DNA from: Echinococcus granulosus
Taxonomy: Eukaryota > Platyhelminthes > Cestoda > Cyclophyllidea > Taeniidae
NCBI RefSeq assembly: GCF_000524195.1
Contig: NW_020170575.1
Location: 42,573 to 106,572 of the forward strand
Length of the DNA: 64,000 bases
Reading direction: 5' to 3'
In this document: in pieces, positions 25,385 to 38,500 of the stretch
Position numbering within the stretch: position 1 is the first letter of the stretch
Layout of the letters: the number at the start of each line of letters is the position of its first letter
Position numbers and translations under genes: made by a program
Notes under the pieces: generated by a model
The model's input: the letters and a program-made list of their open reading frames with translations, nothing else
Told to the model about the DNA's origin: nothing
The model's database searches: none

Positions 25385-26588
25385 ACAAGCGCCGTGTTAA
25401 ACGAGCTGTCAAGGCATAAGGAGGTTGATTTTATAACTACCACATAAAATCCGTCCAGATCGCAGCCTACGAGAGGGTCGAAATGGATTGCAATACCTAT
25501 TGAAGGATCTAAAATAATTTGTTCACGATACATGTTATCTGATTACATAGATTTTTAAAAAAAACCCATAAGACATGTTTTAAAGATTTTTAAATAGGTA
25601 AAACAAATTTTGAAGTTTAAAATTAGAAAAGCTAGCATTTTTCACTTATTCTGCAATGAAATTTTTCGGGATTCATATGTTGTCGTTGAGAGGGTCTGCT
25701 AAGGTGAAAATTATAGTTTGCTACCACGGTTTTTCAGTATTTCATGCAGATTTTTTAATAGCACAACTATAATGACGAATAACAACTTATTTTAGTTGTA
25801 GTGCCTTATCCTAATTGTTTAAGATAGTCAACTCGCAAGCGAGCATTTAATTTTACCGACTCTCGTTTTGATTGGTGGTATGTTCGTTTTTGGAAAAGCT
25901 TTTTTATTCTATTTCAATCCTTTACCCTAGTTTCGCTAGACCCTACTCATACTAGTTTCCATATTAATTTTCTGTGTCCTGCCTTTTTGGAACCGAATTG
26001 GGTGGCCAATTCTCAGTCAGGTTCTACTTGTTATGTCCTCCCGTTTACTTTGGCAACTGGTAGTGTAGAGCCTTCAAAATTGCATGACTGGTGATTACTA
26101 ACACTTTGAATGAACTGCAACCCCTAAACACATGGCATCGTTGGATTTTCGCACCTATAATCCTAACTGGCTTAGGGTAATAATTTCTCCCGTATAGGTG
26201 TATGCGAGAAAATGCAGGGCTACCGCCGGTCGCGAAATCCGCTTGTTTATGAAATGTAAGCGTATTTAGTGGTTTCACCTTTACCAGGCTTTGCATTTCC
26301 GCTTGCTGCTTCTAACTCATTTGTTTCTGGGTGTGGATGTAGAAACTCGTAATCATTCACCGGGTCTCCTTTAGATGTAAATAAGGCTATTGTGGTTTAT
26401 GTTCCTGGTTATGATCATTTATAAGGGGTTTTTGGGTCCTGCTGTTCATCCAAATCTTTCATAGAGCAAGTGGTTTGATTCCCAACTCCGAAGAACCTTC
26501 TTCGTATCCTCTTTCCTCCATGTTTACTTTAGTGTGCCTTACCCAAGTTGTTGTCTAATATATTAGTCTCGTTATTTTATCTAGCACG

Positions 26589-29500
26589 ATGAATTCAGAA
26601 AAACAAGAGTATGAAATGGATCTTCGAATGCGAGCTAATGGTGGTGGTAGTGGTGAAGGATTCCAGAAACTGCCAACACTATCGCCTCAACCACCGCCCT
26701 ATACGACCCACCCCTCCTCCGAGAACCTAAGTTCGAAGTACCTCAACCAGGTGCCCTACTCTTCCGACTTCTTCTCCAGCTACAGCCCTCGATCCCAACT
26801 CAAGGGTATATGCGATCTTTGTGGATATGTAGAAGAGTGAGTCACCGCTCTTTCGTAGCTTTTATGTGGGTTTCTAATTCACAAAAGTCAGATAAATATT
26901 TTCGAGTTTTGAACCGTAATTAAGGTCACATCTTCGTTTCATTGAACGCCATAATATGTACCTCATTTGTAAGGCTCCTCCATTGGCGATTTCAGTAGAT
27001 TTTTTATGTCTTTGAGTCAGAAACAAAGATGGTGTAGTGTGGTTGCGTCTTAGTGAGTAAACTAACCTTTTCATTGTAAAGTGGAGGCTTAACAATGTCT
27101 TCTAATGTATGTAAAAGAAGCATTTAGCCTGAGTCGGTTTCAAGGCTGTTCATATTTGTCTTTTTATGCTTTCTTTGTTATAGTAGCTTTTTCGTAGGTT
27201 CATCAGTCTATCAGTCTGCTTTGACGCTCGAATGATCCTTGAAATCGACAACTTGCGATCGTCTTTAATCACGAATATGCTTTTGTTTTGTTTAGAACGT
27301 CTTGCCACTTTCTTCTATCTGTTATATTCCTGCACTGATAATCGTAACGATAATTTATAGATTGTACTTAGGTCAATTAGAAAACAGGAATGTGTCCGTG
27401 CTACATTAAGAAGGCCCCACCTTTCCTTGTACTCTGTCACATAGACTTTATTGAAATTTAACTGGGGAAAAGCCGGACGACTTACTACCACGAGTGAAAT
27501 TCGCTTGCCGGCAATATTTCGTAAATAATCTGTTCTTAAATCAAAATCAAATAACTTTTTTAGAAATTCAACACTATTCCTATTCTATTCGTACATTTAC
27601 TTTTTTATTGCTACTTGGTCTTCTATGTAGTTGTCTAGTTGTAGGAGGTGCCTAATCAAAAGTCGACTGTTTGCTCAGTGATTCTACTATGAATGTTAGA
27701 GTTTTTTGGTTTTCTGCTTTTAGTATTTTTTCGTTGTCATTTTTTTTGCATAACTGCCGCTCTATTTTAACTTAAACTATTGAATGCTAAATTCAAAAGC
27801 TAATTTTGTCACGTGGCATAGAAGGGGCGTTCTCAGATTCCTACCCTGTTCGGGGGTTCCGGAACTCGAGATTTCTCGTGATGGCCGGTGTTTTTTTTGG
27901 AGATGTATGTAACGTTGTCTCATTTCGTTGTTACCTGAGTCCTAAACTAAATGCTTAGGAAAGGTCATCAAAAGCCGATTAAATTCCTTTCGTACTTCCA
28001 CTGTGAATCCTCGTGGTTTCAACCCCCTATTTTGGGTGTCTTGCCTACACAAAATCATTTTTCACCAATTTCACCTCCAGAATGTTAAACTCTAAGGTCC
28101 TCTATAAAATGCGCAATTTTTCGTCAGGTGTAATGCTCGAATTCGCCTTCCCTAAATGCGAAGTACGATGTATGGGTAGGTGTGTGCTATCAGAGCTATT
28201 TACATCCGGCATCTTATGCTTATTTACTACAAAATTGATCTCTGTTATAAAGACAAACATCAATACTTCTTACTATGGGAAAAAATCCTGTTACTGAATT
28301 TATATAATTTACTTCGATTGTTAATGCCAATCAGGGCTACTCATATCCTTGCTCTCTTAATTCATCTACAAACCTCCGCTTAGCAGTACTACTGCATCTT
28401 TTTCTGCTCAATCTACGTAAGCATGTGCTAGGCGTATTAACTTTCGTTTTCGAGAAGTACATTCATGCTACTTGTTGTGTCGTTTATGCTTCTTCTCACG
28501 TTTAATTACTCTAAAACTAAAAAAACTGTTTTGATGGCTACACATTGTTGGCTACGATATTTGTGTTTAAATGCTTCGTCACGCTTTTTATGTGACACCT
28601 TACACTAGTGAGGCTTCGTATGTCTGCGCCATCAGCCATCATAAAATAGGCTCATTGTTCCACAAGGAGGCATTGTTGCTCTTGTAGAGATCGTGTTTTG
28701 CCTATCTTTGGTGACCTTATTGTAGCGTATGCAAAGATTACCTTTGTTTAAAAAAGTCCCAATTTTATGCGTTTTGCCCCCGCCCACATTCACCCACGTA
28801 CGTTCAATCAAAGACTATGTCATCAGTTGGTGTGGTTCAATATCTCATCCCTTATAGTAGGTGAAAGAAAAGCGGTCTGTCTACCAGGCATTTGCTTTGA
28901 TTTCTCCCCACATTCCGGCATTTCCTTTCACCTCATTTTTTACCTCGGAGTTGTTGATGATGAGGGCTACGGCCTGGCAGTGTAATGAGGATAAGTTTCT
29001 TTTCTCTCTGCAGTTATATACATTCAACTTAGTATCATTCGCACGATTTCCCACAACTTACTTAGAACTTTACCCTGTTTGCGCTACAATTGGGAACGAT
29101 TACTTTCCATGCGCACTGTAATAATTGGCCGGTGAGATTCAAAATCCTAGTGTAGGGCGGAGCCATTCTAGAATTTGAAATGTTGACCCAAAATCGTGGC
29201 AATCTAAAAATCCCTCTCTCTACAGATCTCTTTCATTTATTTCTTTGTGGCACACTTTGAGCCAAAGTTTTGTCTAAATCGATCAAATGCTGCTTGCTAA
29301 TAGTAGCGAGAGCTGCCTACTGGTCCCGCCCATTTCTAGGTTGCCTGGGTGATCTGGTGAACACTTTTTTTCGACCCTGCCATGTTCGGGCATACTGCTG
29401 CCTTGTGGGCGTTGAAATTCCACATGCAAGAGGGGGGCGTTAAGGCGAGGCGAGTTTTTGGATCCTTTGTATTGTATATGGTCGCTAACTTGATTCAACA

Positions 29501-32500
29501 AACGATATGGTGCGGCTGTTCTTTCGGACGCTGGAGGGACTAACTTTTTACGCGATTTGTTTCTTCAGTCCTGACGATAACCGAAGGTAGAATATATGCT
29601 CCTGAAGTAATTGATTCCAGTTGCCTCCAGGCAGTAAATTCCGCATTCATCTCGGCTTTGCAGATTCCCACTTTGATGTATTTAAGTTCCCGCCTACGCA
29701 GTAGTTAAGTTTTCGGGTACGCTTCTGTCAAGTAGCTGCCACTGTAAAGGCAATAAAGTTGGAACAATTTTATGTTACACCTCCACTCGGATGGCGTTTT
29801 TACGAAACTACTCTTGCATAGTATTTTTCTGCTGCTTTCAATCTAGTAATTTTGTTCACTTGGTCATTTTCTGAAACGACAATTTGGGATCTCTTGCTTG
29901 CTTTTCATGAATCATGTATTGCCTTAGCATCCATTTCACAGACTGAAATATGGTGAGGAAGGAAATGCTCACCAATGTCCAACATGTGTCGTCTTTTTAC
30001 TGAATTCCATCTCGCTATGCAGTGTGAGCTTCAACTTATCAATTATCCCAGTAGTAAACAGTAATAATGGTGGTACTGGCAACGCGTGCCATGCTCATTG
30101 CTATGATATTGATCCTCCCTTTTTTTTCATTTGTTACTTTATGTGTGGCTTCAGTCAAAAAAACCTTGAGCTTGACATAGAGTTTATCTACTCATCACCG
30201 ATACCATCTGTGTAGATGTTTGATGTCTTACGTAGTCAGCTCCTCCGAGCTATCGGGTGTTTTTTAGCCGCTACTTTAGTGTGCTGGGTGGAACAAGTGA
30301 TGGTTTTTTCATGGTTCAATTGAGTGGATTTGGTGGATTTTGAAGATACTTCGAAGTGAGTTAATTTCTGGTGAAACTTCCTTATAGTTACTAAAATGCC
30401 ATCAGTGAACGCTTTGTCCTGTCCAATCGTGTCGATTTGGGCTTATGTCTAGCCCATAATAGCTTTATGAATATGTATATCTTGTTTAGTAAACGTCGAA
30501 TGAATTTGTTCCATTCCATTCACTACTTTTGACAATAACTATATTCGTCAATCCAAGCACAAAGGCTTTTCACTGGTATTTGGGTAGGAAGGCATCCTTT
30601 TCTTGAATGCAGTCCTAACTCTTTTGCACCTGTCTTTATTTTGCTGAAATAGGTCAGAAAAATAAAGGAAATAATTTGTATTATTTGAAGCAACCATTTG
30701 ATAACGCTTATTTTGGGTGGCTTCACTCCAGCGCATTAGCCGTAGCCAAGTTTGGATGTCTTCCTCAATGGTACACAATACATTTGTGGAGGAATCATTC
30801 GCTGTTTTTCATCGCTTATTGAGTCCTCTTTGGTGCCTCTGTCATGGTTCGTTTGAATCCGCAGTGTTGGTGTAGTTTTGGTACCTTTGACATATGATGC
30901 CGGTTGGTAACAGAGGAACTGGAGCTAAATATTCCGTTATTTTGTAGTTTAGATTTCTCTTCCTAGTTCATATCTGTAGGTGGGCGTTTTAGTTTAATTA
31001 CTTGGTTTACTGTGTGTTTAAAGTAACCAATACGCCTCTGTTGTGCGCGCTTATTTTAACTCGCGGGCCTGTGTGGCAAAATGAAGCCTGCAACCTCAAG
31101 GGATTCTCTACTTGCGAATAGCAATCGGCGAGGAGAGTGTGGTAGTTCTAGTCCATGTTGTGGATCTATAAGAAAGTATGCTTGCTTTTTATGCTTAAAC
31201 AGTAAGGTTTTTAATTCGTGGTTTATTTTTCCAGTGCACTAGAGTTGTGTCCTTGATTCCGATTATAACTCAAACACGTAGTTATCAATAGGGGTTTTCG
31301 GGTTTGTATTATTATAGATTCTTTATAGCAAACTTGAAAAATAGAATGAATGTACATGGAGATTCTACTTTTGTTTTACTATGAAGTTAAATCCAGCTCC
31401 CGTCTTTAGTAACCTAGATTTTCGGCTATCTAAGTTTTGGCTTTGCCAGGGTGTTCGCCCCTTTTACGGCATAATTTAATATGATTTCAAGTGGGATTTT
31501 AGTCCTTGGCTTTGATTATTCTTAATTTGTAGTTCTTTTAAGTCGCTTTTCTCGAAATGTCGGCGCAGGAAGGAATATCACTCCCGAATGGTTTGTACCG
31601 GGCTTCCGAACCGCGTCCGCAAATTTCCTCCCAACGTCATTAAAAATCAAAAGTACAATATTTTTACGTTTATTCCTCTCGTAAGTTTAGCAACTCCCCT
31701 TCTTGTACATCAGTCGTTCATAATTCTAATGTCCTGTTTTACTGCCATTACTTTTCCTCTAGGTCCTTTTCGAACAATTCAGCGTCTTTTTAAATCTCAT
31801 TTTCCTAATTATGGCTTGCTCCCAATTTATTGAACCGTTGCGTGTTGGTTATCTTTACACCTACTGGGCACCTCTGGGCTTTGTTGTTGCCGTGACGATG
31901 ATTCGTGAAGCTGTTGACGATATACGGCGATGGCTGCGTGATCGAGAAGTTAACAACGCCCTTTACACAAAGGTCATCCGTAAAGGTCAAGTAACTCTCC
32001 CCAGCGCTAAGATACAGGTAGGTTTACTCGTTCATTACTTTATTTAATTAAATTGTTCAGAAAAATCGTCCTAGCTTATTTTTCACCCTCTGATCCACTG
32101 TTAACGTTCCAGTATTTCTTACGCTCGCTTGATGGAACCAAGGTGTTTTATCTCTTGTGAACTATAAGGATGTAATCTGTGGCGGCTTTGTGTGCTTTTG
32201 TGTTCGCGTGCATATGTGCTTTTGAAGCACATAAAGTAATAGTCAGCTAGATTAGTATTGATTGTGGATTTTTGAGTGCCATCCTTGTTAAAGGACCTAT
32301 CCGTGAATTTTTCAATGTTTAAGCTTACATTTTTAGTTTTTTACTTCAACGGTGTGCTTATGAGATTATATACCACTTTCTGGATTCTGTGAAAACGTCT
32401 CCTTCCGCAAATGTAGACTTATCGTTACTCCTCTTTTTTTAACCCAGGTTGGTGATATTATCCTATTGCATAAGAACCAACGAGTGCCTGCAGATATGGT

Positions 32501-35500
32501 GCTACTCTGGACCTCCGAACCCAACGGTTCGTGTTTTATTCGAACCGATCAGTTGGACGGAGAGACAGATTGGAAGCTGCGCACTGCCATTCCGGTTACT
32601 CAAAACATCGTTCATGAGGCTGGTAGACCTGAGGCCCTCTTCGACATTCAGGTTAGTGGCAGTGTGTACGCTCCTCACGGTTTGGTCACTCCTTGATATG
32701 CTTCTAATCTTACCACGTTTTTCATCCTTTAGGCTCAAATCTACGCCGAGGCGCCGAACCAACGCATCCACAGCTTTGAAGGAACCTTCGCTCGCATTGG
32801 TGTCGTGGATACTGACGACGGCATGGACAACGCGAGGAATGAGGCCTCACTGAGTGTAGATCAAACTCTTTGGTCTAATACCGTGGTTGCCACCGGTACC
32901 GCCGCTGGCATTGTCATCTACTGCGGCTCGGAGACTCGTGCAGTCATGAATTCCAGCAAGGCTCACACCAAGATGGGTCACATTGATAGGGAGATCAACA
33001 ACATCACCAAACTTCTCTTCGTCTTTGTGGTCATCCTCGCTTTCGTGATGGTGGCTTTAAAGGGCTTTAAAGGAGCCTGGTACATCTACTACTGGCGTTT
33101 CTTCCTTCTATTCTCCTACATCATCCCCCTAGCGTGAGTCACTCACCCACCCCTGTGTTTCTTTGAAAGCACCAAGCGGTGTTTATCTTGTCGTCTTTTT
33201 CAGTCTACGGGTGAACATGGACATGGCGAAGATAGTCTACTCCTTTATGATCACACGAGACAAGGATCTACCTGGCTGTGTTGTTCGCAGTACAACCATC
33301 CCCGAAGAGCTCGGCCGTATCACCTACCTTCTATCGGATAAGACAGGCACACTGACGCAGAACGAGATGGTTTTCAAGAAGCTCCACTTGGGCAGCGTGG
33401 CCTTTGCACCCGACTCCATGGATGATTTGACGGAGACTTTGCGACGCTACTACGACACCGTGGCAAAGGAGGGCGATGCAACCGACGCGAAACAGCTGCG
33501 CAAGACCGGTGATCAGAGGCTGGTGGAGGCGGTGTTGGCTATCGCGATATGCCACAACGTGACCCCCATGAATGATGATAGTGGATTGGAGACAACCTCT
33601 GCTGGGGCTGCGGAAGGCTTGGATTACAACGCCTTTGTGCAACCGGTGGGATATCAAGCCAGTTCGCCGGATGAGGTGGCTTTGGTGACGTGGACGGCTT
33701 CGGTAGGAATTACGCTGATTCATCGGGATCAGCAGATGATGGCTTTGCGTTTGCCCAACGGTGGGTTCTGCGTTATTCTAAAACGCGGCTATCTTTCGTT
33801 TGGGATGTCGCCTGTTATTGTTGGCAGGGTTGTTTCTCTTTTCGGTTTAAAGTGCATCCACGTTAGGTTAGGTCTTCACACCGTAACGTCTTACCCTATC
33901 ACTGTGTGTGTTGAAAAATAAGCTCTTTATCCCGTCTTTGTTGTAGTTTAGTTATCCACATTGGGCTTCTTTAAGGGTGTTCCTCAGCCTTGTCAATTTC
34001 TATCAGGTTTTGTAGTCTGAGTTAAAACGAAATATTCCTGGACCTTGCAATAGGTCTAACATTCAGTTATACTGCATATTTTAACCTACTTCGACACGTT
34101 TTTTTACTCTCATACTACCGTTTCCTTCGTTTTTATCTTTACACTTACCCAATGTATTAATATGCAAAGAAGTAAAATCGGGAATTGGTAGTCATACATC
34201 ATCATATGCATTTCTAAATCGAGATTTAGGTTTCGGTCCTACGTGGCATTGTTGCTATTGCTGCACATCGTTATGATGATTTTCGAGGTAGAATCAGCTG
34301 AAATGTTACTGATAGTCTGCAGTTTGAACACTTGATGGAGGTCGACATTTTTTTCGGTTCAGGCTAAAATAGATACACTTGTTATGATATCTGAATAGTG
34401 GTATCAGTTTAAATGCCTAATGGCATCTGCTCTTTAATAGTGTTCAGCTATTGAGCACGCAGGACTGATTAACTGTTTTTTTTTCGGCTTCGCGGTATCA
34501 TTGTAGTTTCTCCGTCTGGAAAATGTATGGCCTGTACCCTTCTGTTTAAGTTGTTGTAGCTGGTAGACTTTCCAAAGCGAGAGTGTAGTTGTAGTTTCAT
34601 ATTTTTTCTTAGATTTCCTTCATCATTTAGGTTGTTCAAAATCTACGTTTAAACATATTTAAAGTTATATGGTAAAAGCTTGCTTATGCCATCGTTGGTT
34701 ATCTGAGAGATGCCCCTGCTTAATTCTTCATACAACTCTGTAAGCACTTTTCCTCTTCCGATTTGGGTTTTAGGTCAGCCAATGCTAGAATGGAACGTTC
34801 ATTTCTTCCTGATTGTGATTTGCTAGCTTAAAGTCCTACAGCTGTGGTTACATTAAATTTGGGGTGCGTTTTGCTGCAAATTGTGAGTAGGTAGACAGAC
34901 ATGCATACATTCACCGTCTTTTAATCATTTGTTAGAAGCATGTAGGCAAAGATTAACTGAATATTTGGTGGTTGCAGTATACCGTGGGGAAAGGGGCTTG
35001 TTCAGCAGCTTCTGAGGTGACGAGCTAATAGCTGTACCGTAGTTCTGCATTTGCTACAGACAAACAGCGGAAATCGACGGTGCGTGCTTCATTTCATTAA
35101 AACACGAATTGTTTCATTTTGTTTTTTTTTTTTGACTTATTCAGGTGCGACAGTTGCCTACGATATCCTTCAAATCTTCCCCTTCACCTCCGAAGCGAAG
35201 CGCATGGGCATAGTAGTACGCGAGCGTGTCAGCCGATCCATCCACTTCTACTTGAAGGGTGCTGACACCATAATGGCGGGTCTGGTTCAGTACACACCCT
35301 GGATGGAGGACGAGGCGGGCAACTTAGCACGTGAAGGCCTTCGCACCCTCGTTGTGGCTCATCGTCAGCTTACCGAGGACCAGTATGCCGACTTCGCTTT
35401 GCGGTGCGTACACTTTTCTATTTCTGTCATTTCTACTTCGGTCCCCTTTCTATGTTTGCATCATTCTCATATGGTGCTTGGCTGTACCTATCACATGGTT

Positions 35501-38500
35501 GTAAAATTCCTCACAAAAGGCACCTATGTTCTGTGAAGACTATTGGCGGGATTTCTATAATTTCACTGAATGAGATTGGTTATGTCTACTTTTCTAGTGC
35601 AAAATCTTATGCCATTGAAATGCCCGAGATTCGCTCTAATCGAAGAGTCTTGTTGATGTACAATATTTGTTGTATTTCATGTTGATTCTGTTTATGGCGT
35701 CTATCGAAGTGTTAATATGAACTGGAATCAACTATAAAATAGAAGGGAAGATCTCATAATTTATCGAATGAGCTGGTCTCGTATTTCATTGGTGGTGGTG
35801 CGTTTCGTGGATTTAGATGGGATTTCAAAACTACGCCCTCCCTTCGTTACAGTGCATCACGGGAGGACTCATGTGGAAAACATTTTTAGAAATTTACGAT
35901 GTTTGACAGGGAGTACATTTCCTATGCCGATTCCTTTTTGTAGGGACATTTATTTGAAATTAACATTATTATGAAGTACTTCACAAATGTCTTTCTACTG
36001 CAGTGTGTAATATTATTGTTGCATTGTATTACTTCATGATGAATCAGCTACTTTAGAAGCCTGAATTGGTCCTTTTGAATTATTTTGCATACGGCTTTTT
36101 GCTGCTCCATCATATTTTCTAATACTTAGTTTAGTTGAGCACCTTGTATGGAGTCGAAGAAGCGAAGCAAATTAAAGAGTATCATGAGTCGTGAACTTAT
36201 TTCCAGTTCTAATGGATCTGCTCATGGCTACGTCGTTCTTTGCTAATATGACCAAAAGTTTGACAAACACTTTCTTCGCTTCTGAATCCAATGTGTTGAT
36301 TGATGTTGTGAAAAGATCATACATTGACGTTTACACATAACTTTCAAATATTAAAAGGTGCTGTTGGGTGAGTTAACGCTGAACTATATATTTTGGTGGC
36401 TACTCGATCGTTTCGCTCCTTAGAAAATTTCTATGAAAGCCGTTAAAGTATTATGAACTCGTTTTTTGTTACTGTTTATGGGCTAGAACAAACTCAAGGA
36501 TGTGTGTATCACCTGCACCAATTACTAGGGATGTTTCAATTAACTTCTCGTCAAAGACTGAAGGGGCATTTTCTGCCTCAGGGATAAATAAAACGATACT
36601 TCATTTCGGGCTTTTTTTAAACGGCAAAATTTAATCTCTAGTTTTACTTCTTGGAGTCTAGATCTTTGTATCAGTTTTGGTTAACTTGAACTACTGAAGT
36701 GCGATCGAAATGATATCCCATTTTTGATTCCTACTTAGCAGAAGCAGTGCTTTCCATATTTTGTGTAAAGCTAAGGATATTTAACTGCTTTGGCACCTAA
36801 CGAGGCTGTTATTCTGAGATTGAAAGTCCAGATTTCTCGTACTAACATCACTTGGAGTTGGCTTTGAAATTGCAACTTGAAAAATATCCTATTCTCTGCT
36901 AACTTTTGGAATAAGCGCCAAAATCGGTAGTGATCTAATGAAACCACTATGCCCTTTGGATTAGTTTTGCGACGTGTAGGCCTTTCAGTTGCAAAGAAGA
37001 TGACACTGTTTTTGTGTTGCCACTTTGCCGGTAAAATGTTCACTTTCTCTAATAACTGAGCTAAAGCTTCTCGATAGGTTAATGTAAACCATATTTGTAC
37101 ACCATTTAAGTAGCTTAGATTATTTTATCCCCCTGAAATTGAGGACCAGTAAACCCAGCATCACCAAATGTAAACGAAACGGCTCCCTTTTCTAGGCTTC
37201 GTTTGGCCACTAGAATTGAGGATTTCGTCGTCTAATATGAACAACGAATTTTGTTTATGTACAAACTTCATTTTTGCTATTTCATTTAAACAGAAATAAG
37301 GAACGAGTTGTCTTTATGCGTTTTCGTCGGTTAAAGTGGTACTGGTAGGGTTGGATTTTTCATTTCACCGTTGATTAGAATGGGCCCAATAGACGTGTGC
37401 AGAAACATCATTAGTGGTGTAGCATTTATCCGATGATTTGACTGTTTTGTTTGTATTCCAATGATAAAAAGATGACTGTATCGAAAAGGCTGCTAGCGCT
37501 TCTATGATTTGCCTCTACAAAGTAGTATATATACTCTGCATCATTAGAACTGATTATCTTGCCTGTTTTCAGGTATCACCAGGCCACAATGAGTGTGAGT
37601 GATCGCACGGGAAAGGTTCAGGCGGCCGTGGCAACCTTGGAGTGCGATCTGCAGCTCCTCTGTCTTACTGGTGTAGAGGACAAACTACAGGAGGGCGTAA
37701 GTCCCCAACCTCATTTCTCATTTGTTGTAAATATCAGTCTCTAATACTCTCACCACAGTTGCAAGAAGTAATAGTGTATATTCTATCTATGCTGATGGAA
37801 ATTTCGGAGCACTGAGTGTGCAATCACCTGCTTAGGGTGGTTGTAGCCCATCTTATGCGGTCCTTTGCCCTTTCTATCTTATGGTTCTACTTCATAGCAA
37901 AGTGCTCAATCTACGCCTTGAATTGCCACGGCAGAAAGGGTTTTCATTTTACCACTAGCTTCGATGTTTATTAGTTGGCTTTTGCGTTGACTGTGCCCTC
38001 GTATAACTCGTCCAAACAATTATCGCAAACATACATCCGAATTGGCTACTTAACATGTTCTACTTGTAGTGCTTTTTTCCACACTAGCTTCTTCTTTTAA
38101 GGGTTTATTGCGTCAGTCACTGCATGTTTTCATCCACCTCTTAAAATCAACCAGATTGTGAGAGCGTGAATACATATTAGCTTCGCATTTTTTATCAGCA
38201 CTCCACTGCGGCGCTAATTGTCTAAGGCGTTTTTTGTTATCCTGGATTAAGCGGTTAATTTAGTCTTTATGGTAGATTTTTTACTGTAGATGACATCTGA
38301 ATTCGGCTCATTTACGTGCACTTTCGTACCACTTAATGGCCTTATTTTCACATCTGACATGGTCTTATTGCATTCGTTAGTGCTTATCCATCTACTTATT
38401 TCGCTGAAATATATTTGCAAATATGTGTCAGGCTTTCTTATACTGCGTCTGCCACTTAACTTTATTTCTGGAGTTCTTTCACATTTTTGGGTGTACTGCC

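Larger units (their letters stand above)
24109..26588. promoter_or_regulatory. Divergent intergenic region between SLC35E-like and ATP9 genes
   Basis: 2.5 kb between two start codons facing away from each other, so both promoters should lie here. It holds three LTR-like repeat copies. The plus strand turns T-rich from about 25.6 kb, like ATP9 introns, and TTTTATCTAG ends five bases before the ATP9 start, so the last kilobase is probably an ATP9 5' UTR intron. No convincing TATA box was picked out. Confidence 0.4.
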
